Source: Anniella stebbinsi (Eukaryota > Chordata > Lepidosauria > Squamata > Anniellidae). Taken from it: 64,000 nucleotides of DNA. Of this stretch, positions 38,748 through 50,800 are shown in pieces. The stretch is taken from positions 181,977,654 through 182,041,653 of the forward strand of contig JARDYH010000001.1 in NCBI GenBank assembly GCA_029215795.1. Reading direction: 5' to 3'. Under the pieces are notes generated by a model. It was given only the letters and a program-made list of their open reading frames with translations. It was not told where the DNA came from and did not search any database. Both the position numbers and the translations under genes were made by a program. Position 1 is the first letter of the stretch. Each line of letters opens with the position of its first letter.

Positions 38748-38790
<43 letters not shown>

Positions 38791-38805
38791 GATAGATAGA
38801 GATAG

Positions 38806-38840
<35 letters not shown>

Positions 38841-41800
38841 ATTTAGGATAATACCATGTACCTGATAAAGTGGGCCTTAAATACTAAATCTTTAAGGTAC
38901 CAAAGGGTTCTCCTGTTGAATATAGACATTGTATTTACATGTAAACCCAAGGAAGGAGCTTTTATGCCCATAGCTCATTATTGGGCAGGTAACCTGCCCC
39001 ATTGCCCCACCCCCACTGGCACTAATAACAACCTTTTTTCAAACATGATTGAATGATAGAAAGACATAATATAAAATAATAAAATTTCTGAAAATTCCAA
39101 ATATGATCCAAAACTACAGAAATATGTGGCATGAGCCTCAACTGGTTTACTTTGACATGATACTGATTCAAATGGAATTTCCAAGTGTACCTAGCATTAC
39201 AGAGTTGGCTACTGACAAAAATAGGGGGGAAACAATGTTTAACACTTTGCGAGAGGAAAGTAAATTCTAAACTCACACTTACTGAAAGCTTATACATTTG
39301 GCTATATACAGTTGGAGAGATTCATAATTATGTTTGATTTAACTATAATTTCAACATTAAAAGTATACTGAAAAGCATTATGATCATTTACTTTTTGGAT
39401 CTTCCACAAACCTCTGATCTTACTTCCTTGAGCAAAGGGCCCACAATACAGTGTGCGGAATGACTGGCCCTCAAAAAGGTTGTCACCTGGTGCTACATCT
39501 TTAGACACAATACTGTTCTGAGTGAACCTCCTAATCTAGGGTGCACGTTCTGTAGGAGAGCCATCATGAGGATATTCCATCATTTGTTTTAAAAAAACAG
39601 CCAGGGGGAATAGGAGAAATTAACCAGAATCATGGTGCTGAGGGATTCATCCTTTCTCCCCTAGGCCATTTTGTTGATTAGAATACCCCACAGGGGAAAA
39701 TGTATCTGTACATTTCTCTCTGTGGAGCAAATAAAAGCTTTAGGAAAGCTATTGTAAAGGCAGGAAAGTGCTATTGGTCCTAACCCCACCATCCCTGTGG
39801 TCATTAATTTTAAGGGGGAGGGTAAGAAAGAGATCCCCATCATAGGTCTCCAGCATCACAACTATTTTATCCCTTAGAACAGAATCATGCAGCAGGTGAG
39901 GGTGGATAATTTTGGCACTTCTCTACACCAGCAAAGATGGGGTCATCCAGCCACTCCAAAGGCAAAGGCATAGGCAAAGGTCTGCACAGAGCTTTCCTGC
40001 TTCCCTAACAGCTTAGTTATTACTCCTAGCACAGAAGCCGTTCTCTCGTCTCACTAGTGCAACCCAAACACTGTTTGGAAATGTATTGTTATTCATTGCT
40101 GTTTTTATTAACCAAGACAGTTAGGAAATGTGGTATTATGAAACATAGTTCCATGCAAGACAAAAAAAGAATTGCCCTAAAAGCTACTGCTAAAGGCAGG
40201 ATATAATTATTTAATATTTAATTTAGTTTAGATACACAAGAAATATGCAGGTTGCTTACCTGTAACCGTAGTTCTTCGAGTGGTCATCTGTGCATTCACA
40301 CATATGGGCTCGCACCGGCGCCGAGCCTATCTCGGCTTCTATAGCTAGCTTAGATATTTTTGGTGGGAACCCCTCCCCCCCACCATCCATCGCGCATGCT
40401 CTGGGTTCCCGCTCACCTCAGTTCCTGGAGACCGCCTGGCCTCGTGACCAAGGTGACATGTCACTAATGTTAAGACTAATGAGGAGCAAGGCGAAGAACC
40501 AATTGACAACGATGCCAAGAGGGGACGGTGGGAGGGTTGTGTGAATGCACAGATGACCACTCGAAGAACTACGGTTACAGGTAAGCAACCTGCATTTCTT
40601 CTTTGTGGTCTCTGTGCATCACACATATGGGCGATTGACAAGCCACTTACCGGAGGTGGGATGCACGCTGTCCTGGCTATTGTAGCACTGAGGATAGCAC
40701 TGCTCGTCCAAAGGCATAATCCTGTCTAGCTCTGACGTCTAGTTTATAGTGCCTCATGAATGTGGAGACCCTGGACCATGTAGCAGCCTTACATAGGTCG
40801 GGAATGGAGATTCCACGGTTCAAAACGGTAGAGGTCGCTTGGGCTCTTGTAGAGTGTGCCGTTAGGTGTTCTGGGACCTCCTTGCCCGCTAACTGGTAGG
40901 CTAATGAGATGGTTTGAATGATTCATTTGGAGAATCACTGGGGAGAGACGGGCAGGCCTTTAGTCTTGCCCCCATAACAGATGAAAAGCTTCCGAGATTT
41001 TCGATAACGTTCTGATCGAGATTTGTAGAAAGCTAAGGCCCGACGTACATCTAGGGTATGCAACTTTGCTGATAGAGGGTCAGCTGCTGCTTGAAAGAAG
41101 GACGGCAACACAATATCTTGGTTTATGTGAAAGTTGGAAACCACCTTGGGTACAAATGACGGCCCAGGACACAAAACCACTCGGTCCCTAAAAAACTGAG
41201 TGTGCGGCGGGTCCAGAAGTAAGGCGCAGAGCTCGGATGCTCGTCTGGCGGATATGATGGCTATGAGAAAGGCCGTTTTGAGAGTGAGAAGTCTCAAGTT
41301 AATGGTGGCTAGCGGTTCGAACGGTTTTGCGGTGAGAGCAGTAAGGACCACTGATAGACTCCATTGCGGAATCGGTGGGCGGTATGGTGGCAGGATGTTG
41401 CGTAGTCCCCTTAGGAAGTTCTTGGACAGGGGATGTGCCATAATAGAGTAGCCATCCAGGAAGTTATGGTGAGTTGAAATGGCTGCCAAGTAGACTTTGA
41501 TGGACGAAGCCTTTAGTCCCTTTGCATGTAGGGAGTAGAGGAACTTCAAGACCAACGGCATCGAAGAAGAATTGGGGTCGAAGCCTTCCACCTGTGCGAA
41601 CTGTAGGAATGAGTTCCACTTCCTGGCGTAAGATGCCCTCGTAGATGGTTTTCTGGCTGCTTCCAGAATTGAACGAACCTGGGGTGGAAGGGCTAGGTTA
41701 TGCCACCGGGTCGGATTCGCCACGCGGTGAGTCTGAGAGAGTCTAGGTTCGGGTGTAATAGGTCGCTGCCAGACTTTGTCAAGAGGTCCGGGCGAGATGG

Positions 41801-44800
41801 TAGGCGCCACGTTTGGCCTCTGGATAGGCGTAGTAGCAGGGTGAACCAAGTTTGTCTCAGCCACCAGGGAGCTATTAGGATTGCTTCTGCTGCTCTTCGT
41901 GCGAGCTTGGCAACCACCAGGTTCAGGAGTGGAAATGGGGGAAACATATACATGAGACCCATATTCCACGGCACCACGAAGGCATCTCCCAGAGAGCTGT
42001 GGCCTACACCCGCTCTGGAGCAGTAAGCTGGACAGACTGCATTGCTGCTCGTTGTGAAGAGGTCCACGTTCGGTGTGCCCCACATGGCGAAGAGGTGTCT
42101 GAGGACAGCTGGTGCTACGCACCATTCGTGTGTGTCGAGAAAATGTCTGCTGAGGTCGTCTGCCTGACCGTTGTCCTTCCCCGCAATATGCACTGCTGAC
42201 AGCCTGATGTTGTGCTGGATGGCCCACAGCAAGATCGTTCTGGTGAGATAGAGGAGTGAGGAGGAACAAGTCCTGCCTTCCTTGTTGACATACCACACCA
42301 CAGCGGTGTTGTCAGAAAGTACTTGCACGTGGTGGCCACGGAGATGGTTCTGAAATGCTTGCAGGGCGCGCTGCACCGCTCGTAGTTCCAAGAGGTTGAT
42401 GTGGTAGGAGCGCTCCTTGTGGGACCATAGGCCTTGGATGGTGAGTTGTCCGCTGTGGGCCCTCCAGCCTAGGAGAGATGCGTCTTGTCGTTATACTGCA
42501 TGACGGCCCCAGGTCTACGAAAGGCATCCCAGCTAACAAGTTTTGGGTGTCCTTCCACCAGAGCAGGGAGTTCTTGACGTCCACCGGGATCGAGAACTTC
42601 ACTCTCCGCGGGGTCATGGTTGGGTTGAACCTCTGAAGGAGGAAGTGTTGGAGTGGTCGCATGTGAAGGCGTGCCCATCGCACCACAAAGACGGAGGCTG
42701 CCATGAAGCCTAGAAGCTGGAGGATCTGCAAGGCCAACGTGCGGTGTCGGAGGCATAGTCGCCGAGCTGAGTCCACCAGCGTCAACGCTCTGTCCATTGG
42801 CAGGTAGACACGACCTATTGTTGAGTTGAGGTGAATTCCGATAAACTGCAGTGACTGCGTTGGGTGAAAAGTGGACTTTTCAGAGTTGATTTGAAGACCT
42901 AACGATGACAGGAGGCTGGTGACTGTGCAGACATCGGTCTGTGCTGCCTTGTACGAATGTGAGACGATCAGCCAGTCGTCTAAATAGGGGTATAACTCTA
43001 TACCCTGTGAGCGAAGATGGGCGCACACTGCAGCCATACACTTTGTGAAGACTCTTGGAGCCAACTTGAGGCCAAATGGCAGGACTGTAAACTGGTAGAC
43101 TTGAGCTCCCACTATAAACCAAAGGTATCTGCGATGAGAAGGATGTATTGTTATATGGAAATAGGTGTCCTTTAGATCTATCAATGTGAACCAACAATTT
43201 TTCCGGAGCAGGGGTAGCACAGCTGCCAACATGACCATCCGGAATTTTTTCGTTGCGATGAATTTGTTCATGTGCCTGAGATCCATAATAGGACGAAGTC
43301 CTCCATCCTTCTTTGGAACCGTGAAATAGCGAGAATAAAACCTTGTATTCAGCTTGACTTGGGTGAGCTTTGTTATGGCGCCTTTGCTGAGTAGGGATGC
43401 CGTCTCCTGTAGGAGTGTTATGGATGGAGGCATTATTTTCATTATTCCAAGGGGAGGGAGGACTTTGAACTCTATTTTGTACCCGTGGCAGATGGTCCGG
43501 AGGACCCATTTGTCCGTTGTTATGAGTTGCCACGAGTGTCGATATCGGTGCAGGGTATTTCCAAAGTGAGGTTGTCTGGTCAGGTGGGAGACGAAGTCAA
43601 AGACGCCGTTTATGCAGTGGGTCTGGCCTGCTGCGTTGTTTATTAAAATGCGAGGAAGGTTTCCTCTGCTGGAAAGCGGCAGTAGAGCTCGATGGCTGGT
43701 ATCGCGACGTACGGTCTTGCTGCAAGCGAGGTTGGGGCGGAAGTGGCCTGTACCACTTTCTGGGGCGGAAAGAGGGCTGGTGCTGCTGTGTGAGGCCCAT
43801 CTTTCTAGCTGTGGCCTTGGCCTTGTGGATGGTATCCATGGCTGTGCCAGTAGTGGCACTGAAAAGACCCTGACCGTCGAACGGTAGGTCAATTCGGGTC
43901 CGCGTCTCTTGCGGGAGGTTGGCGGAACGCAACCAAGCATGTCTGCATAGTGCCACTGCCCCGATCATTGCTTTGGCCACGCAATCTGTCTGATGCTTGG
44001 ACGTTTCAAGTTGCTGCTTGGACAGGAGTATGGCCTCAGTCTGAAAGACTCTGGCCAGCTCCCGTTGATCTTCAGGGAGATAGGTCATGAGGGAGGACAT
44101 CTTCTCCCATAGGAAGACCTGATAGCGGGCCATCATAGCCTGATAATTTGTAACTTTGATGCTGAGGGTGGAAGACGAATAGATACGCCTACCAAAGGAA
44201 TCAAGCTTGCGTCCTTCCTTGACCATCGGGGCGGAATGATTCCTGGAAGATTTTCCTTGCGATGCCTCAACCACGATGGAATTGGGTTTTGGGTGGACGA
44301 ACAAAGAAAGGAGCTTCCGATTCTTTGATTTTTATATAGGGTATCCAAACGTTTGGACATGGGGCCCATTGTTGCTGGGTTAGCCCACGACTGTTGGACC
44401 GTTTTTAGTAAGGTCGGGACCATAGGCAGGGTCAGTTGCGCTGTGGGTTCAACATACATAACATCGAAGATGCGGTCGGTGACGGCCTCTTCAGGTTGGT
44501 GATGTTCAATGCCAAGGGATTGTGCCATCCTCAACATTTGCTCTGTAAAATTGCCAAGTTCCATAGAAGGTGACACGTTGTCTTTCGAGCCAACGTTGTC
44601 CTCAGGCGATGGCTGCGACGGAGGAGGAGACACCATTGAGGAGGTATCTGATGCATAATCCTCTATGGAACGAGCCGGGGAATGTTGAAGGTAATGTACT
44701 ATAGGAGCAGAAACAGCAGCAGGAGCTAGCACAGTGGATGCTGGTGATTGACTGGTGGAACATGCGGTTGCGCGCTCAATGCGTTGCCCTGTGTATGGAT

Positions 44801-47800
44801 CGAATCAGTAATGGGACCGAGACGATCTAGGTCGGTACCGAGAAGAGTGGCAGGATCGATCCGAATATCTGTCCCAGTCGGCGGTGTGGGAGCGAGATCT
44901 GGACCGCGACCGGCGGACTGCTGAGCACCCAGCAAGGGAATGAGACCGAGACCAGGAACGTCGCCCCATTGTATATTGAGATGCTCTGGATGCTGGTGAC
45001 TCTGAACGTATAGAACATTCAGGTGAAGCTGGTATCTGTCCTACCAAATAAGTGCTCGACGGAGGACCAGTCAACCTCGACGGAGGACCAGTCAACCTTC
45101 CGGACGCTGGGGACAATTCTGCTGCAGGCAAGAGCTCCTCTAGTGTCGACAGCGATAGAGTTGGCTGCGGTGCTGAGCGTGAGGGCGATGGCAATGAAAA
45201 AGAACTGTCTTCGGCCGGAGACGATCTTACTGGTACTGAGAAAGATTTTCGGGGCCCCGAGGTTGTCGGTACCGAGATCGGTACCGAGGCTGTCGGTACC
45301 GACAGCATGGAGGTCCGTCGTGAAGGCAAAGAGGGGTGGCAACCCGAAGTCGAAGACGGTCGGCTCGGTAATGCATGCAGCGCCGCTGGTACCGTGGACT
45401 TAGTCGGCGTCGGCGTCACCGGTGTCGATGGTGTCGATACCGATGGTCTTGTCAACTATACCGGAGCCGATGATTTTGTCGGTACCGACGATGATGGTAC
45501 CGAAGGTCCTGTCGACTGTCTCGGAGTCGACGACTTTGTCGGTATCGATGACGTCAATGATCCCGACGAAGACGGGTCCGTGGATTTTTTAAGCGGTTTT
45601 GCTGATTTCTCCTGCCCATCCTTCGCCTTTCTCTTCAAGCCCACGTCCTTAGAGGATTTGGATTTCTTGGAGTGTTTTGCGGGTTTATGCACCCCCGACT
45701 GGGGACCCGACGTTGCTGGGTCTGAGCGGCTTACGGTGACCGACCCACGCTCCCCAGAAATGGCGGCTGACTGCGTACCTGGCGGCTGGGGAGTATCCAC
45801 TGCTGCCAGCGCGTTTTTCCAAAGCAACCCTCTCAGGCGGTCAGCTCGGTTTCTTTGGGCTTGCCTTGAAAAGCTCATGCAGTGAGCGCATGCTTCAACT
45901 ACATGAGCTTCCCCCAAACAAAGAAGACAGAGGGAGTGTCCATCTGTGAGAGCGAGCTTCGCTCCACAGCGGGAGCATTTCTTAAACAACGCGGTCTGCG
46001 CCATTATGGAGCAGGCCTTAACTAATAGCTAAACTATCACTATATCAAAATATGTGGGTTTTTTTTAAACAGTATAACTACGTAACTAATTAACTATCTA
46101 AGCTAAACTATCCTAACTAACTTTCACAGGAAAGAATACGAATGTTCGTTCGGGAGGAGTCGTCCGCGAGATGTTAACCAGGCGGTGGTCGAAAAGGAAC
46201 TGAGGTGAGCGGGAACCCGGAGCATGCGCGATGGACGGTGGGAGGGAGGGGTTCCCGCCAAAAATATCTAAGCTAGCTATAGGAGTCCTGAGATAGGCTC
46301 GGCGCGAGCCCATATGTGTGATGCACAGAGACCACGAAGAAGAACCCCATTTTTAATCAGTTAACTAATTCAGGGTGGCTTATGATGTGAATAGTTTTCT
46401 ATTTTGTGCTAGCACTCCCTCATGTATAAACCTGCCAGTTTTAGAGGTATAGCCACTTTCTCAAAGTCTCCAGGGGTTGTGACAAAGGAGTTGGCTTTTT
46501 TAATTAGTTCCATCCCACATCCAACAGGCTTTACCCTACAGATAGACAGACAGACAGGCTTTGACAGCAGTTGATGTCCTCGATCATAGGTTGCTACACT
46601 ACACTCCTACATCACTAAGGTCCATCTCTAAGGTTCAGCCCCGTCAGACTCAAGATTCAGAACACCCAACAAGCCTACTCCTTAAGAACAATCCCCACAG
46701 GATTAGACCCAACCTCTTATTTACAAAGCAAATGCAATACAACTATTACAGGGGAATTTACAAGAAATGTGACTTACCTTTTTCTCGCAATTCTCCTAAA
46801 ATATCCTGAACATTGGGATTCTGCTCTTCCAGATCAAGGTTAAGGGAGCCAATATCTGGAAAGGATTTTAAAATATCAGCCACCATTAAGACCCAAGGGT
46901 CTGGATCCAAAGTAGCAAGCTGGATAATTTCAGCCAGTGCACCTTTCATCTAACAAAAAAAAAAAAAGGAGGGGGGAATCAAGAGTAGAATGTTCAAAGC
47001 AAGTCAGAGCTGGTTTCTGAAAACGTTAATAAATAAACCTAGCCTATACCTCCTAAACATATTACATTTTACGCTCATGGTGATGTGCAGGATATAAAAA
47101 CTTAAAAATGTACAAATAAGCAATGATATATAATAAAATAGTATAAAATACTATAAAAACAGTTTACACCAACAAAACCTATAGCCCACAGATTATGGGA
47201 AGCTCAGTGAAAATTGGTGGGTCTTCAGAGCCTTCCTGAAGACCTGCAAGGAAGGAACCTGACAAACCCCTAATGGAACCTGATTCCAGAGGTGCAGGGC
47301 CACCACTGAAAAGGCCCTGTCCCTTGCACTCACCAGCCTGACTGCCGTTGGTGGCGGGCAAGTGAGAAGGGACTCTGTGGATGACCTGAAAGTGAGGGCA
47401 GGCCAGTAAGGGGAAGGTAGTTTTTCAAGTAAGTTGAGACCAAACCTTTTAAGGCTTTAAAAGTTAAAACCAGCAATTTAAACTGTGCTCGGAAATGCAC
47501 TGGGACCCATGCAGCTGGTGCAGTATCAGTGTCATATGATCAGACTACCCAGCCCCCACCAATATTCATGTGGCTGCATTCTGAACCACCTTCAAAGTTC
47601 CAACTTCAAGAAACAGCCAGTGACTCAGAAATAGGGTAAGACCTGAAGAGTCATTCACTGTGCATTATTATTTAGAAACATACCTAGTGCTTCTGAATAA
47701 TATAAGATATAACCACCACCACCACCCCCAAAAAACCCTGTAGGAGTAGTAGGAGTACACAAAGGACCTTGCCCTGATGAGCTTACAATTTAAATTTCAA

Positions 47801-50800
47801 CAATAGCAGACTAAAGGGAGAGGCCAAGTAACAAGGAATAAGTCTGAAAAAAATATTAAGATAAAAATAAAGGATGCAATTCAGGGATATGTATGAACTC
47901 AATTCCCACACTTCTAATGTTTCAAGCATCCCACCAGATTAGCTGCATAACCCCAGGTGGGGCAAGAACCAGAGTAAAAATGCTTTCTGACAACATCCTA
48001 TCATGGTCCACTGGAGGATGAAACGTTATCTGAAATAGTGGCTTCTGCACAGTAAATTCTTGGGTAGGGACCATTTAAAAAAGGATGACACTGGGTAGGG
48101 ACATAGCTCAGTGGCAGAGCACCTGTTTTGCATACAGAAGGTCCCAGGTTTAACCCCTGGCATTTCCAGAAGGGGCTGGAGAAACTCCTGCACAGGAGCA
48201 AATGAGTGTGCTGCCTCCCACATTCCTTTCACTTCCGTTTTACATCCAGCTTAGTAGGAAGCCGTGTTCCTAGGTTGTTGTCATGATGTGTGAAGCCAGC
48301 ATCTGGGTTGGTTAGGATTAGGGTTAGTTTTAACCCAACAAAACCCCATGGTTCCTGGGTGGTTTACAAAGCTGGATGTAAAGCAGAATCCACGCGTGCA
48401 CAGGAGGCAATGCAAATGCTCATTCCCACTCTACCCTGCCAATTCATCAGTTGAACCCATAAATAGCTGCTATCTGTGAACTAGGTCAGTGTCAACGAAC
48501 TGGGCTAGAATCTGTAAATGGCAGCTTTCAAGAGATGGATACAATGGTGTTGTTTTGTCAGTAGATGGGAAACTGTGAGCAAATCAGATCCTGCCCCCAC
48601 CACATCCCCCCTTAAACCTACCAAAATCAGTTATGGAGGGTTGGAGGATCCTCCAGAGCAGATCTGGGGGTAGATGGCGGGCTGCAGAGGGGGGAAAAGA
48701 CTATGGGGAATCATAGAATAGTAGAGTTGGAAGGAGCCTATAAGGCCATCGAGTCCAACCCCCTGCTCAATGCAAAAATCCACCTTAAAGCATTCTTGAC
48801 AGATGGCTGTCCAGCTGCCTCTTGAAGGCCTCTAAGGTGGGAGAGCCCACCACCTCCCTAGGTTATTGGTCCCACTGTCGTATTGCTCTAACAGTCAGAA
48901 TGTTTTTCCTGATGTCCAGCCGGAATCTGGCTTCCTGTAATTTGAGCCCATTATTCCGCATCCTGCACTCTGGGTTGATCGAGAAAAGATCCTGGCCTTC
49001 CTCAGTGTGACAACCTTTCAAGTATTTAAAGAGTGCTATCATGTCTCCCCTCAGTCTTCTCTTCTCCAGGCTAAACATGGCCAGTCCTTCCAGTCTCTCC
49101 TCAAAGGGCTTTGTTTCCAGACCCCTGATCATCCTCACTGCCCTCCTCTGAACCCCCTCCAGATTGTCTACATCCTTCTTGAAGTATGGTGCCCAGAACT
49201 GGATGCAATACTCAAGGTGAGGCTTGACCAGTGCCAAATAGAGGGGAAACAATACTTCGCGCAATTTGGAAGCTATACTTCTATTAATACATCCCAAAAT
49301 AGCATTTGCTATTTTGCATCCACATCACACTCATATTCAGCTTGTGATCTACAACAATTCCAAGATCTTTCCCGCTTGTCGTATTGCTAAGCCAAGTACA
49401 CCCTATCTTGTAACCGTGCATTTGGTTTCTTTTTCCTAGGTGTAGAACTTGGCATTTCTCCCTATTAAATTTCATTCTGTTGTTTTCAGCCCAGCGCTCC
49501 AGTCTATCAGGGTCACTTTGGAGTTTGTTTCTGTCTTCCAGGGTATTAGCCAACCCACCCAATTTTGTGTCATCTGCAGTTTTGATAAGCATTCCCTGCA
49601 CCTCCTCGTCCAAGACATTAATAACAATGTTGAAGAGCACTGGGCCCAGGACTGAGCATATATAACAGGAAGCCCTGTTATATAAGCAAAAGTCCTGTTG
49701 CACAAGTGGAAGTCTGCTAGTGCAATGTTGGATCCAACCCACTGTTCCTATTTAAGCCAACGTTGGGCTGTGCCTAGGCTGTGGACCTTACTTCCAAGGA
49801 AGGCCCAATTCACTTTCTCACTGATGACCTTCCAAGAAAAAACACCCTCCATTTTAGGCAGGCATTAGATATGTGATTTTAATTTGTTGTTTTTAATCTG
49901 TAATACAAATGATACATAGCATTCTGTCCTGATCAGAAGAATCATGAATCCAGTTTCCTGAGAACTGTCAGAGATCAACCATACCAGATGTCTTGATGGC
50001 CCTGTTCAACACATTCAAATGCAGAGCATATCCTGTCACTGTTGGCTCCATCTTTTTGAACTGACTTCTAATGTTATATGCATTTTGTTGTCCAGATAAC
50101 CCAGATTCTTATTTGGGGATGCTAAAACATGGTTACAAATATACTGCACTAATTGCCCAGATGCTTCTCACCCTTTTCTGCCCTGCCGTTGTAGCAAAGT
50201 ACACAGCAGAGATTGGGGATGCAGTAGTATACCTTGGTGGCTACAGCTGTAAGGCAGAGTTCAAAGTGCATGAAAAAAAGGCAGTGAGAGGATTTCATTT
50301 CAAATTGGATCAGATAATTTAGATCTCAAGACCAACTCTTAACGTTTGTTTAAATCAAGCTAAATAGAAACTTGCAATCCCTTGACAACCACCTTGTTGC
50401 AAAATTCTGACAATAAAGCAGCCTGGGCTAAATAATGATTTAAATTTATACCACACGATTAAAGACATTCTGACAACTAAATTTTAAAGTGTGATTCTAT
50501 AGCTCATCTTTTAAACCAAGGGCTCTCAATGGCTATGGGAAGGGACTCAGCTGTCTGAGTCCCTTTGTCTATGCAGACAGAGATGCAAGGAAATGTAAAT
50601 GTGAGCTAGGATGACATCAGGGAGGCAGTGGCGCTTACTTTAAGAACATAACAAGAGCCCTACCAGATCAGACCAAAGCCTAACTAGTCCAGCATTCTGT
50701 ATCCCACAATGGTCATATGCCAATGAGAAGCCACAAAGCAGGACATGGGGACATTAGCCTGCAGCTGTTTTCAATCAACTATTAGCCATTTACAATTAGC

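Larger units (their letters stand above)
40246..46344 (-). mobile_element. DIRS-type retrotransposon, copy 2 (better preserved), in NELFA intron 2
   Basis: About 6.1 kb, in the same orientation as NELFA. Inverted terminal regions (40246-40445 and about 46185-46344) share CACACATATGGGCTCG, the GAGCCTATCTC block and AAAAATATCTAAGCTAGCTA-type sequence. The internal complementary region at 40539-40631 reads as the complement of the left terminus followed directly by the complement of the right terminus. Minus-strand coding order is Gag (46004-43597), RT/RNase H (43940-41693) and tyrosine recombinase (42296-40677), the last overlapping RNase H as is usual for the family. Few lesions are present, so the copy is fairly young. 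Confidence 0.95.

Noticed and set aside
45052..45885. 277-codon plus-strand open frame
   Set aside because: It is the antisense shadow of the DIRS copy 2 gag repeats (GGTACCGA units), which lack stops in several frames.
48101..48170. A functional tRNA gene
   Set aside because: The A and B boxes are present but the cloverleaf is not intact and the downstream sequence is SINE body.
48300..48340. Telomere-like GGTTAGGATTAGGGTTAG sequence
   Set aside because: Only about three degenerate units, inside a short inverted-repeat element; not an interstitial telomere array.
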